From: Haloparvum sedimenti
GTDB lineage: Archaea; Halobacteriota; Halobacteria; Halobacteriales; Haloferacaceae
Length of the DNA: 47,046 nucleotides
Assembly (NCBI RefSeq): GCF_001462205.1
Contig: NZ_LKIR01000126.1
Span: 81,209-128,254 of the forward strand
Direction: 5' to 3'
This document shows, in pieces, positions 8,163 through 16,290 of this stretch. Positions within the stretch are counted from its first letter, which is position 1, and each line of letters begins with the position of its first letter. The notes beneath the pieces were generated by a model. That model was not told the origin of the DNA, made no database searches, and saw nothing but the letters and a program-made list of their open reading frames with translations. Position numbers and translations under genes: made by a program.

Positions 8163-8254
8163 CGCGGGCCGGCCGCGGAACAGCACCGCACCGCAGGCGG
8201 CCGGCCCGCGACCTCCCTCGCGCGGTCGCGGCGACACGCTCCGCGGTCGCCGCG
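8163..8254. repeat. 14-bp inverted repeat followed by a 9-bp hairpin
   Basis: CGCGGGCCGGCCGC at 8163-8176 is matched by its exact reverse complement at 8197-8210 with a 20-base loop that itself contains the repeat word CAGCACCGCACCGC. A second stem pairs 8227-8235 with 8246-8254 around a 10-base loop. Confidence 0.8.
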
Positions 8255-8270
8255 GCGCGCGCCAACAGCA

Positions 8271-8348
8271 CAGCACCGCGACCGCACCAGCACCGCGACC
8301 GCACCAGCACCGCGACCGCACCAGCACCGCACCAGCACCGCACCAGCA
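8271..8348. repeat. Tandem array of 17-bp then 11-bp units
   Basis: Three copies of a 17-base unit (CAGCACCGCGACCGCAC) are followed by two copies of its shortened 11-base form (CAGCACCGCAC) and a partial copy. The shared ends show the short unit is derived from the long one by loss of six bases. Confidence 0.85.
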
Positions 8349-8428
8349 CCACCCTGCACACCGCCGCCGGCCCGCGAGGGCAGACCCACCGTAAGGTTCC
8401 GGTCCCGTGCACCGCGACCACCGGGGCT

Positions 8429-8436
8429 TTATCGCC
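8429..8436 (+). promoter_or_regulatory. TATA box of the ZIP gene
   Basis: CTTTATCG lies about 28 bases before the GTG at 8461 and is the only A/T-rich octamer nearby. The spacing fits a leaderless transcript and decides the start codon. Confidence 0.6.
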
Positions 8437-8460
8437 GCGCGTCGAAGCGCGGTCCGAGCC

Positions 8461-9258
8461 GTGGCCTTCCTCGAGAACCTCCTGCTGGTGACGCTCGCGG
8501 GGCTCGTCACCGCGCTCGCGACCGGGCTCGGCGCGATCCCGTTCTTCTTCGTCCGGGACGTGAACAACCGGATGAACGTCGTGCTCTGGGGGTTCTCCTC
8601 CGGGATCATGATCTCCGCATCGCTGTTCGGACTGCTCCGGGAAGGGCTCGCTGAGGGGACGCCCGCGGAGCTCGCTGTCGGCATGGCCGCGGGCGTCCTG
8701 CTCGTCGTGTCGGCCCACAACGTCATCACGAACGCGGAGGTCGACCCGCGCCAGTACGAGGAGGCGGACTTCAAGAAGCTGCTCCTGATCCTCGGCGTAC
8801 TCACGGTCCACAGCTTTCCCGAGGGGATCGCGGTCGGCGTCTCCTTCGCGGACCTGGGCATCGAGGGCGGGACCACCATCGTCGGGTTCACCGTTCCGGT
8901 GCTCGCGGTGTTCATGACCGTCGCCATCTCGATCCACAACGTCCCGGAGGGGACCGCGATCTCCATCCCGCTGCGGGCGATGGGCGTCTCCCGCTGGAAG
9001 ATGGTCTGGTGGGCGGTCTTCTCCAGCCTGCCCCAGCCGATCGGCGCGGCGGTCGCGTTCACCTTCGTCCGCCTCGCGCGGGATGTCCTCCCGTACGGCT
9101 TCGGGTTCGCCGCGGGCGCGATGATCTACCTCGTGCTCACGGAGTTCGTCCCGGAGGCGATGGAACTCGGCGCGGAGCTCCCAAGCGGCGGGAAGCCGGA
9201 GTTCGTCGGCGGCGCCGTCGCCGGCGCGCTGCTGATGGTCCCGCTGAACTTCGTCTGA
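8461..9258 (+). CDS. ZIP-family divalent metal transporter
   Basis: 265 residues from the GTG at 8461, giving MAFLENLLLVTLAGLV. About seven to eight transmembrane helices are seen. The metal-binding helices carry the signature motifs HSFPEG (117-122) and HNVPEG (159-164), so the membrane core is complete. ZIP proteins move Zn2+, Fe2+ or related ions toward the cytoplasm. There is no long His-rich loop. The upstream in-frame ATG at 8407 would add an Arg-rich, non-conserved leader and is rejected because of the TATA position. Ion selectivity is not readable from sequence. Confidence 0.93.
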   Translation: MAFLENLLLVTLAGLVTALATGLGAIPFFFVRDVNNRMNVVLWGFSSGIMISASLFGLLREGLAEGTPAELAVGMAAGVLLVVSAHNVITNAEVDPRQYEEADFKKLLLILGVLTVHSFPEGIAVGVSFADLGIEGGTTIVGFTVPVLAVFMTVAISIHNVPEGTAISIPLRAMGVSRWKMVWWAVFSSLPQPIGAAVAFTFVRLARDVLPYGFGFAAGAMIYLVLTEFVPEAMELGAELPSGGKPEFVGGAVAGALLMVPLNFV

Positions 9259-9353
9259 CCGCGCCGACCACCGCGCGGTCGGAGGGCTGTCCCGGTCACC
9301 ACCGGCCGCCGCGCTCCCGAGGGTTGAAAACCGTTGCCGCGAAACGCCCGTCC

Positions 9354-9896
9354 ATGTACGCGGTCGTCGGCTGCAACGAGTGCGCGACCATGTGGCTCGT
9401 CACGGACCCGGAGACGAGCGAGACCGCCCAGTGCCCCCGGTGCGGGAAGACCCATCGCACGGCGAAGCTGAAGCGCTTCTTCGAGTCCGAGGACCGGACG
9501 GCTGCCCAGCAGGCCCGGTCGGCGCTGCTCGCGAAGAAACACGACGCCAGCGAGGCGTTCGCGGAGGTCGACCACGTCGCGGACCTGGAGGCGCGCGTCG
9601 AGGAGGCGGGCGTCGACGACGACGAGTACCTGGAGGCGTCGGGGCTCGACACGGACGCGGTCGCGGCGGCCGGCGAGCGCGCGGAGCGCGGCGAAGGGCG
9701 GTCGAGCGGCGACTCGCGCTCGCGGACGGAAGTCGTCCGAGACGCCGTCGAGGACGCCGAGGATCCGACCGCGGAGGCGATCGTGGACCTCGCGAGCGAG
9801 CACGGCGTTCCCCCCGAACGCGCTCGCGAGATACTCGACCGCCTCACGCGACGGGGGGAGCTCTCGGAGTCGCGCGGCCGCTACCGGGTGCTGTAG
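9354..9896 (+). CDS. Haloarchaeal zinc-ribbon plus winged-helix protein (DUF5817-like)
   Basis: 180 residues. An N-terminal zinc ribbon is formed by CNECATMW (C8, C11) and CPRCGKTH (about 29-36). A charged linker follows, and the last 45 residues (AIVDLASEHGVPPERAREILDRLTRRGELSESRGRYRVL) form a winged-helix module as in DNA-binding or minichromosome-maintenance-associated regulators. I believe this is the family annotated DUF5817 in haloarchaea. A role in nucleic-acid binding is likely; the target is unknown. The ATG at 9354 matches the start of the ribbon domain. Confidence 0.82.
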   Translation: MYAVVGCNECATMWLVTDPETSETAQCPRCGKTHRTAKLKRFFESEDRTAAQQARSALLAKKHDASEAFAEVDHVADLEARVEEAGVDDDEYLEASGLDTDAVAAAGERAERGEGRSSGDSRSRTEVVRDAVEDAEDPTAEAIVDLASEHGVPPERAREILDRLTRRGELSESRGRYRVL

Positions 9897-10007
9897 CGAG
9901 GTGTGACGATTCCGAACGGATCGGTCATCGGACCCATCCCGGACAGACACACGGCACGCGTGCGTCTGACTCACGTTTATGCCCTGTCATTGTCTATTGT
10001 TACCACG

Positions 10008-10373
10008 ATGATCGGCGGGCGTCGCGCGCTGGGGCTGACGGGAGCGGTCCTCGGAGCAGCACTGCTCGGCGGGGGTGCGGTGGCGTTTCTGGACCCGGCG
10101 CCGACGGCGGTCTCGGTAGTCCGATTGGCGCTCGCCGTCTGCGGCGCCGCGTTCCTCGCCGCGGCCGCCGCCTACGCTCGGGACGGATACGGGGTGCAAG
10201 CCGGAACGCATCTGCTCGCGGGGGTCGGGTTCGTCGTCGTCGCCGCGGTCCCGGAGGGGCTCGGCGCGCTGGTCGGGCTGCTGTGTCTAAGCACGGGGGG
10301 GTTCCTGCTGGTGCGCGACGTGGTCGGCCGGCGCATCCCCCGGTCGCGCACCGGACCGTCGGGCCGGCGGTGA
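10008..10373 (+). CDS. Small membrane protein, four hydrophobic segments
   Basis: 121 residues from the ATG at 10008. A GTTTATGCC element at 9975-9983 lies about 28 bases before this ATG, as expected for leaderless transcription, so the longer frame from 9903 is not used. Hydrophobic segments fall at about residues 7-28, 38-57, 66-82 and 84-100, and the tail is Arg-rich (RRIPRSRTGPSGRR). No motif points to a function. Confidence 0.7.
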   Translation: MIGGRRALGLTGAVLGAALLGGGAVAFLDPAPTAVSVVRLALAVCGAAFLAAAAAYARDGYGVQAGTHLLAGVGFVVVAAVPEGLGALVGLLCLSTGGFLLVRDVVGRRIPRSRTGPSGRR

Positions 10374-10388
10374 GGAGTGCGGGCGCCG

Positions 10389-11603
10389 TCAGCGGCCGAG
10401 GTCCGCGTGCGCCGAGGAGAGGTGCCGCGAGCCGAGCGCCGACAACAGGGAGAGTTCGCCCGCGAGCGCGCCGGTCGCGATTGCCTCCGCGAGCGCGTCC
10501 GCGTTCGCGCCCGCGGGGTCGCCGCCGCCGCGGACGCCCAGCACCTCCAGCCCCTCGGCCTGGGTGGGGAGCTTCGTGCCGCCGCCGACGGTCCCCACCT
10601 CGAGGCTGGCCAGCGAGACGGAGACGTAGAGGTCGCCGTCGTCGGTCACCTCCGCGGTGGTGATGGCGTTCGCCCCCTCGACGACCTGCGCCTCGTCCTG
10701 GCCCGTCGCGAGGAACATCGCCGCCACCGCGTTGGCGACGTGCGCGTTGAAGCCGAGCGACCCGGCCTTCGCGGAGCCGACGAGGTTCTTGCGGGTGTTG
10801 ATCTCCGCGACCGCGCCGGGCGTGGTGTGGAGTCGCTCCTCGACGACCTCCCGGGGGATCGTGGCGTCCGCGGTGACCGAGCGTCCCCGTCCCTCGACGG
10901 CGTTGACCGCGGCGGGCTTCTTGTCCGAACAGAGGTTACCCGAGAGCGCGACCAGCGAGGCGCCGGTCTCCGCCTCCACCACGTCGCAGGCCTCGCCCGT
11001 GGCGATGGTGGCCATGTTCATCCCCATCGCGTCCTTCGTGTCGTAGCGGAACCGCAGGTAGACGTTGTTGCCGACGACGTACGGCGTCACGTCGAGCAGC
11101 TCGCCGTGGCTCGTGGTCGCCTCCGCGGCCTCCCGCAGCGCGGCCTCGTTGTCTCGGACCCACGAGACGAGCGCCTCGGCCTCGGCCACGTCCGCGACGC
11201 GGAAGACGGGGGCGCGGGTCATCCCGGACTTGGTCACGCGGGCGGTGGCGCCGCCGGCGGCGTTGATGACGGAGCAGCCGCGGTTGATCGAGGCGACCAA
11301 GGCCCCCTCGGTGGTCGCCATCGGGAGGTAGCGCTCGCCGGCGAGCGCGCCGCCGTTTATCCGGACCGGTCCCGCGACGCCCATCGGCACCTGCACCGCG
11401 CCCACCATGTTCTCGATGTTGGGGTCGGCGTCGGCGGCGTCGAAGGCGTACGCGCCCGCAGTCTCGAGGTCGGCCCCGGACTGCTCGGCGACGATGAGGC
11501 GGCGCGCCGCGGTCGCGGTGTCGGCGTCCGCGTGCTCCTCCAGTTCGTGCAGGCGCAGGTCGCCCTCGCGCACGCGGGCGGCCAGGTCCTCGGCGGTGGT
11601 CAT
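10389..11603 (-). CDS. hmgA: 3-Hydroxy-3-methylglutaryl-CoA reductase, class I
   Basis: 404 residues, the usual archaeal length. It reduces HMG-CoA to mevalonate with NADPH, the committed step toward isoprenoid membrane lipids, and is the target of statins. Visible motifs are ENMVGAVQVPMG (64-75), TTEGALVASINRGC with catalytic Glu99, the DAMGMNM nucleotide motif (191-197), SDKKPAAVN with catalytic Lys near 228, GQDEAQ with Asp303, and SSAHADLGR carrying the C-terminal catalytic His399. A TTAACG element precedes the start on the minus strand. Confidence 0.97.
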   Translation of the reverse strand: MTTAEDLAARVREGDLRLHELEEHADADTATAARRLIVAEQSGADLETAGAYAFDAADADPNIENMVGAVQVPMGVAGPVRINGGALAGERYLPMATTEGALVASINRGCSVINAAGGATARVTKSGMTRAPVFRVADVAEAEALVSWVRDNEAALREAAEATTSHGELLDVTPYVVGNNVYLRFRYDTKDAMGMNMATIATGEACDVVEAETGASLVALSGNLCSDKKPAAVNAVEGRGRSVTADATIPREVVEERLHTTPGAVAEINTRKNLVGSAKAGSLGFNAHVANAVAAMFLATGQDEAQVVEGANAITTAEVTDDGDLYVSVSLASLEVGTVGGGTKLPTQAEGLEVLGVRGGGDPAGANADALAEAIATGALAGELSLLSALGSRHLSSAHADLGR

Positions 11604-11722
11604 GCGCGAGTGTGGTTCCGGCGACCGTTAAGGCGTGTCGGTTCGCGGAACCGGTGCGGTGGACCCACTCGGCGCCGGTCCGGGTCGCTACCTTCAAGGT
11701 CTCCCTGGGGGACTCAAGGGGT

Positions 11723-11863
11723 ATGGTGCTCGACTTCCTCGGCGACGAAGACGCGCTCACGTGGCGGCGGGCGGCGATCATCGGCTTCACCTTCATCGCT
11801 CTCGTGGTGCTGGCGGGCATCGCGCTCGTCGTCTTCCGCGGGGCGTTCGAGGGGATCTTCTGA
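11723..11863 (+). CDS. 46-residue single-helix membrane protein
   Basis: The ATG at 11723 opens a 46-residue protein: a charged N-terminal head (MVLDFLGDEDALTWRRA) then one strong transmembrane helix (about 16-40). It ends RGAFEGIF. It is divergent from hmgA. Such tiny proteins are common in haloarchaea; none of its features name a function. The longer upstream frame is not supported by composition. Confidence 0.62.
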   Translation: MVLDFLGDEDALTWRRAAIIGFTFIALVVLAGIALVVFRGAFEGIF

Positions 11864-11899
11864 CGCGGTCCCCGACCTCGCGGCGCGGTCCGGCAACTG

Positions 11900-11946
11900 A
11901 CGGTTCGGGAGGCGGCCGTTGCCGAACCGCCCGCTTCCCGAACCGT
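11900..11946. repeat. 11-bp inverted repeat before the amidohydrolase gene
   Basis: ACGGTTCGGGA at 11900-11910 pairs exactly with TCCCGAACCGT at 11936-11946 across 25 bases, with a further GGCGG/CCGCC possibility inside. It fills the gap between the small membrane gene and the next ATG at 11975. It may be a terminator hairpin or an operator overlapping the GTTAAC promoter element. Confidence 0.7.
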
Positions 11947-11974
11947 TAACCTCCGCGGCCCCCGCCCCGGAGGT

Positions 11975-13534
11975 ATGAGCGCACCCGCAGACCGGGTCTT
12001 TCTCGACGGCGAGGTCCACACCCTCGCCGACCCCGACGAGACGCACGAGGCGGTCGCCGTCCGCGACGGCGCGGTCGTCCGCGTCGGCGACAGCTACGAC
12101 GTGTCCTTCCTCGCCGGCGCCGAGACCGACGTGGTCGATCTCGATGGCCGCGTCCTCCTCCCGGGGTTCGTCGACGCGCACACCCACCTCACCACCGTCG
12201 GGCGCTACCTCGTCCACGCCGACCTCTCCGGGGCCGACTCGCCGGGCGACGCGGTCGACCTGCTGGCCGAGCGCGCCGCCGAGTGCGGTCCCGACGAGTG
12301 GGTGCTCGGCTACGGCTACGACGAGTCGACGTGGACCGAGGCGCGCTACCTCACGCGCGCGGACCTCGACGCCGTCGACGACGACCGCCCGGTGGTCGCC
12401 TTCCGCGAGGACATGCACGTCGCCTCCGTGAACTCCGTCGTGCTGGACCGCTTCGCGGACGAGGTGCCCGCCGACTGTCTCCCCACGGAGAACGGCGAGC
12501 CGACCGGCGTCCTGCTCGAGGAGGGGATCGACCCCGTCTACGAGGCGGTCGAACCGGGCCCGGCGGAGACGCGCGACATCGTGGAGGCCGCGCTCGCGGA
12601 CTGCGCGGCGAAGGGGATCACGGGCTTCCACGACATGGTCCGCAACTCCCACGCCCCCCGCGTCTACCGCGACTTGGACGAGGAAGGCGAGCTGACAGCG
12701 CGCGTCCGGATCAACTACTGGACCGACCACCTCGACGCGCTCGCGGAGACCGGACTGACGACGAACGCCGGCTCCGAGTTCGTGCAGGTCGGCGCGGTGA
12801 AGTCGTACACCGACGGGAGCTTCGGCGGCCGGACCGCGAAGCTCTCTGAGCCGTACGAGGATGCCCCCGCTGATGCCGAAAACGCCACCGGCCAGTGGGT
12901 CGTCGACCCCGAGGAACTGGCCGAGCACGTCGCGGCCGCGACCGCCGAGGGGTTCCAGTTCACCGCCCACGCCATCGGCGACGTGGCCATCGACGCGGTG
13001 CTGGACGCCTACGAGACGGCCGCCGAGCCTCCGGCCGCGGACCCCGGCGAGGCCCGCCATCGCGTCGAGCACGTCGAGCTCGCGAGCGACGAGGCCATCG
13101 AACGCCTCGCGGCAACCGGGGCGGTCGCGAGCGTCCAGCCGAACTTCCTCAAGTGGGCGGACGCCGGAGGACTCTACGAGTCGCGCATCGGAGACCGGAC
13201 CGCGGAGACGAACCGCTACCGCGACCTGCTCGACGCGGGGGTCCACCTCGCGTTCGGCTCGGACGGGATGCCGATGGACCCGCTTCTCGGCGTCCACTGG
13301 GCGGTCAACGCGCCCGCGGAGGCGCAGCGGCTGTCGGTGACCGAGGCCCTGCGCGCGTACACCAGCGGCGCAGCCTACGCCGGGTTCGACGAACACCGAC
13401 TCGGAACGGTCGAGCCGGGTAACCGGGCCGATTTCGCGGTGTTGGAGGCTTCACCGTGGGAGAACCCCGAGGGGATCCGGGAGATGGACGTGACGATGAC
13501 GGTCGTGGACGGCGAGGTCGTCTACGAACGATAA
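11975..13534 (+). CDS. Amidohydrolase family 3 (YtcJ-like)
   Basis: 519 residues. The metal-binding motif FVDAHTHL (about 65-72) and the late SDGMPMDPL motif define a cytoplasmic amidohydrolase of the YtcJ/NfdA-like group (amidohydrolase_3). FHDMV, the TAHAIGDVAID stretch and HRVEHVEL provide further metal or acid-base residues. These enzymes hydrolyse C-N bonds of amides such as formamide derivatives; the substrate here cannot be named. Spacing after the inverted repeat at 11900-11946 suggests its own promoter. Confidence 0.9.
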   Translation: MSAPADRVFLDGEVHTLADPDETHEAVAVRDGAVVRVGDSYDVSFLAGAETDVVDLDGRVLLPGFVDAHTHLTTVGRYLVHADLSGADSPGDAVDLLAERAAECGPDEWVLGYGYDESTWTEARYLTRADLDAVDDDRPVVAFREDMHVASVNSVVLDRFADEVPADCLPTENGEPTGVLLEEGIDPVYEAVEPGPAETRDIVEAALADCAAKGITGFHDMVRNSHAPRVYRDLDEEGELTARVRINYWTDHLDALAETGLTTNAGSEFVQVGAVKSYTDGSFGGRTAKLSEPYEDAPADAENATGQWVVDPEELAEHVAAATAEGFQFTAHAIGDVAIDAVLDAYETAAEPPAADPGEARHRVEHVELASDEAIERLAATGAVASVQPNFLKWADAGGLYESRIGDRTAETNRYRDLLDAGVHLAFGSDGMPMDPLLGVHWAVNAPAEAQRLSVTEALRAYTSGAAYAGFDEHRLGTVEPGNRADFAVLEASPWENPEGIREMDVTMTVVDGEVVYER

Positions 13535-13567
13535 TCGCGGTCGGCCGCCCCGACGATCCGTCGCGAG

Positions 13568-14110
13568 TCAGAAGTCGGTCGTCCGCTCGCCGGCCCGGAT
13601 CGTCGTCTCCAGCCAGTTCTCCTCCGGCGGGAGCGGACAGGAGAACGTCTCGCTGTACGCGCAGAAGGGGTTGTACGCGAGGTTGAAGTCCAGCGTCACG
13701 GGGTCGCCGTCGGAGAGCTCGCCCTCCGGCTCCAGCTCCATGTACCGGCCGTGGCGGTACGTCTCCTGGCCGGTCGTCTTGTCGCGGAAGGGGACGAAGA
13801 GCCCCTCGCCGTCGTCGCTCTCTTGTCTGTATCCGGCGAGTTCGTACGTCTCGCCGTCCAGTTCGAACGTGAACGTCACGACGCGGAGGTAGCGGACCGG
13901 CGCGCCCGCGGTCGTCTCCATCTCGACCGGCTCGGGGTCGTCGTGGACCGTCGCGACCGCGGCGACGCGGTACGCCTCGTCGGGGTCGAAGTAGTTCAGG
14001 CCCGAGAAGTCGTCCCGGTGCTCGGGCGGGATCGGCGACTGGGGGTGCTCTGCGAAGAAGTCGTCCTTCTCCGCGCGGTTCGCGACCAGTTCGTCGGCGT
14101 ACTCGCTCAT
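13568..14110 (-). CDS. DUF1684 family protein
   Basis: 180 residues starting MSEYADELVANRAEKDDFFAEHPQSPI. The phrases DFFAEHPQSPIP, GLNYFDPDEAYRV, FVPFRDKTTGQETYRHGRYME, DFNLAYNPFCAYS and CPLPPEENWL are the conserved core of DUF1684. The aromatic, polar pattern suggests a soluble beta-rich protein with a conserved pocket; no activity is established to my knowledge. The start at 14110 was chosen because the long upstream extension has shadow-frame composition. It is convergent with the amidohydrolase and divergent from the asparaginase. Confidence 0.9.
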   Translation of the reverse strand: MSEYADELVANRAEKDDFFAEHPQSPIPPEHRDDFSGLNYFDPDEAYRVAAVATVHDDPEPVEMETTAGAPVRYLRVVTFTFELDGETYELAGYRQESDDGEGLFVPFRDKTTGQETYRHGRYMELEPEGELSDGDPVTLDFNLAYNPFCAYSETFSCPLPPEENWLETTIRAGERTTDF

Positions 14111-14221
14111 ACTCCTCGATCCGGTCGCCAGCGGTTTCAGACGTGTGGTCCGCGTCGGAGCGACGCCGGCAGCCGGTGCCGCCGACTCAACGCCTTTCCC
14201 TCCGAGGCCGGTGGCGGACGT

Positions 14222-15322
14222 ATGAGCGACACAGTCGACGACGGCGACCCGGACGACAACCCGGGCGACGATCCGAACGACGCCCCGGGCGACGGTCACC
14301 CCACCGTGGCGGTGCTGGCCTGCGGCGGAACGATCGCCTCGGAACCGGACGACGACGGGGCGGCCCCGGCGAAGGCGGGCGAGGAACTGGTCGAGGCGGT
14401 GCCCGCACTCGCGGACCACGCGCGGGTCGAGGCCCGCGAGGTGTGCGGCCAGCCCGGGTTCGACATGCGCTGGCGCGACGTGCTCGCGACCGCGGACGCG
14501 GCGCGCGAGGCGGTCGCGGACGACGGATCTGCGGGGGAGACCGGCGCCGACGGCGTCGTCGTCACCCACGGCACCGACACGCTCGCGGACACGGCGTTCG
14601 CGCTCGACCTGTTGACCGACCTCCCGGTCCCGGTGGTCGTGACCGGGGCGCAGCGACGGCTCGACGAGCCTTCCAGCGACGTGCCCGCGAACCTGACGAC
14701 CGCGGTCCGGGCCGCCGCGGACGAGCGGTACGCGCCGGGCGTCCACGTCGCGTTCGACGACGAACTCCACGCCGCACGCGAGGCGATCAAGGGCCACACG
14801 AACGCGCTCTCGACGTTCCGGTCGCCGAACGGCGGCCCGGTCGCGGAGTTCACCCGCGCCGCGGTCCGGGTCCACCGCGAACCCGCGCGGCGCGTCGACG
14901 CGCCGCCGCTCGACCTCGGGGCGGCGGACGCCGACGCCGTCCCGGAGGTGCCCGTCGTCCAGTCCGGCACCGGCGTCGGCGCGGCGGGGCTGGAGCGCGC
15001 GCTCGCCGCGGAGTCCGTCGAGGCGGTCGTGATCGAGGGCACCGGGCTCGGCAACGCCACCGGGGCGCTCGGCGACGCGGTCGGCGAGGCGCTCGGGTCT
15101 GAGAACCCCGTCCCCGTGGTCGTTTCCTCGCGCTCTCCGGCGGGGCCGACGGAGCCGGTCTACGGCACGCCCGGCGGCGCCGTCACCCTCGCGGACCACG
15201 GCGTCACGTTCGCGGACGACCTCCCGGCCGCGAAGGCACGAATCGCGGTCGCGCTCGGCTTCGCGGCCGGCCGATCCGGCGACGCACTCGCTGACCTGCT
15301 GACCGCGCCGCCGCGCGTCTGA
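14222..15322 (+). CDS. L-asparaginase, type I/II (bacterial-type) family
   Basis: 366 residues. After a strongly acidic 25-residue head come the motif CGGTIAS (34-40) with the first catalytic Thr, the second motif VVTHGTDTLADTAF (about 113-126) with the Thr-Asp pair, and a Lys in EAIKGHTNA. The family hydrolyses L-asparagine to aspartate and ammonia. It lacks a signal peptide, so the enzyme is cytoplasmic. GatD subunits of tRNA amidotransferase share this fold but carry an extra N-terminal domain absent here, so asparaginase is preferred. It is unrelated in fold to the Ntn enzyme at 1947-2888. Confidence 0.9.
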   Translation: MSDTVDDGDPDDNPGDDPNDAPGDGHPTVAVLACGGTIASEPDDDGAAPAKAGEELVEAVPALADHARVEAREVCGQPGFDMRWRDVLATADAAREAVADDGSAGETGADGVVVTHGTDTLADTAFALDLLTDLPVPVVVTGAQRRLDEPSSDVPANLTTAVRAAADERYAPGVHVAFDDELHAAREAIKGHTNALSTFRSPNGGPVAEFTRAAVRVHREPARRVDAPPLDLGAADADAVPEVPVVQSGTGVGAAGLERALAAESVEAVVIEGTGLGNATGALGDAVGEALGSENPVPVVVSSRSPAGPTEPVYGTPGGAVTLADHGVTFADDLPAAKARIAVALGFAAGRSGDALADLLTAPPRV

Positions 15323-15372
15323 GTCCGCGCCCGAACGCCGCGCTTTACTCGCCGCGCCGCGTCGTCGGGGGC

Positions 15373-15702
15373 ATGGCAGACCTCCACCCGGTCGCGAAGC
15401 GCATCCACAACGTCCAGCCCGACCCGGTCCGACTGACCGTGGAGGGTGGCAGCGAGCACGGCGGCGGCGACGAGAGCGACGAAGGCGCCGCGTCGGGCGT
15501 CTACCGGTTCGACTCGACCGAGTTCTTCCAGCGCGAGTTCCGCGGCGAGGGCACGCGCGTCGACGCGGACACGGACGCGGCGTTCAGGCTCATAAGCTCC
15601 GAAGACTACGAGCGAATTCTGCTCGGTCGGCAGGGCCCCGAGGAGGAGGGGTGGAGGATGGTCGGCGAGGTCGTCGCCGCCGAGCGCGCTGACGGCGAGT
15701 AG
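15373..15702 (+). CDS. Haloarchaeal protein of unknown function
   Basis: 109 residues, soluble and acidic. It has a Gly/Asp/Glu-rich loop around residues 25-42 between two conserved-looking parts, PVAKRIHNVQPDPVRLTVEGG and GVYRFDSTEFFQREF. No known motif or membrane segment is visible. Codon use matches the neighbours, and the ATG lies 50 bases after the asparaginase stop, so it may be co-transcribed. Confidence 0.65.
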   Translation: MADLHPVAKRIHNVQPDPVRLTVEGGSEHGGGDESDEGAASGVYRFDSTEFFQREFRGEGTRVDADTDAAFRLISSEDYERILLGRQGPEEEGWRMVGEVVAAERADGE

Positions 15703-15753
15703 GGACGGTCCACGGACGCTTCGGGCTCACCTCTCGACCACCGCCCGCCGCCC

Positions 15754-16158
15754 TCAGCGCCGCCACGCCTCGCGCAGGAACACCAGCGCGCCGCCGATCA
15801 TCGCGAGGTTGCCGAAGAACGCGAGCCGTTCGCCGTCGCGGTCGTCGGGGTCGGCGTTCCAGAAGTCGTGCATCGTCGCCGTCACGACCGTCAGGAAGGT
15901 GACCGCCGCGCCGGTGGCGACCCGCGGGAGCCGCCAGAGCGCGATCCCCAGTCCGGCGACCACCATCATCCCCGAGGCGAACGGCGCCGCGAGGTCGGGC
16001 AGCGGGACGCCCGCGGACTCCGCGTACTCCACAGTGTCGTCCATGTCGCGGAAGTCCTCGGAGGCCTGCAGCGCCAGCCCGAGCCCGAGCAGGACGCGGC
16101 CGAGCCGAGAGGGGGATTTCTCCGTCGATCCGTCGGACGTCTCGCTGTCACTGCTCAT
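15754..16158 (-). CDS. DoxX-family membrane protein
   Basis: 134 residues from the ATG at 16158. After a Ser/Asp-rich head come four hydrophobic segments. The pattern SRLGRVLLGLGLALQASEDFRDMD, followed by GMMVVAGLGIALW and the TATMHDFWNADP loop, is typical of DoxX/SURF4-like proteins, which are four-helix membrane proteins linked to redox stress. The last helix is GNLAMIGGALVFLREAW. It is divergent from the YccF-type gene. Confidence 0.8.
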   Translation of the reverse strand: MSSDSETSDGSTEKSPSRLGRVLLGLGLALQASEDFRDMDDTVEYAESAGVPLPDLAAPFASGMMVVAGLGIALWRLPRVATGAAVTFLTVVTATMHDFWNADPDDRDGERLAFFGNLAMIGGALVFLREAWRR

Positions 16159-16290
16159 GTGGCCCCGTTCGGCCGGCCGGCGCATAAATCGCGGTGTCGC
16201 GTCGGACGCGGCTCGGCGGGAACCGGCCGAGACGCGGGGGCGGGATCCACCCCCGCGTATTTCCGTCCACCCCTCCACCTTCGAAAGGCC

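Larger units (their letters stand above)
7778..8460. other. Gene-free island with palindromes and tandem G+C repeats
   Basis: These 683 bases between the divergent cupin and ZIP genes hold no believable gene; the long open frames are repeat translations. From left to right there are two diverged copies of a block with GCTG..TCAGCAAC..AAAGCCC (about 7905-7940 and 7980-8012), a 20-bp perfect palindrome (8013-8032), a tandem repeat array, a large inverted repeat, a second hairpin, a second tandem array and finally the ZIP promoter. Confidence 0.75.

Noticed and set aside
8041-8355. CRISPR-like repeat array
   Set aside because: Units of 11 and 17 bases run head to tail without unique spacers, and no cas genes are nearby. 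It is a tandem repeat.
7875-9062. Long minus-strand frames across the repeat island and ZIP gene
   Set aside because: They are translations of repeats and the antisense of the ZIP gene, rich in Arg, Ala and Ser. High G+C leaves few stop codons in such shadow frames.
13568-15199. 543-residue minus-strand frame as one large protein
   Set aside because: Only the last 180 residues look like DUF1684; the rest is antisense to the asparaginase gene. The start is placed at 14110.
14222-15322. GatD subunit of the archaeal tRNA amidotransferase
   Set aside because: GatD has an extra N-terminal beta-barrel domain and usually a GatE partner; here only a short acidic head precedes the asparaginase motif and no gatE is adjacent.
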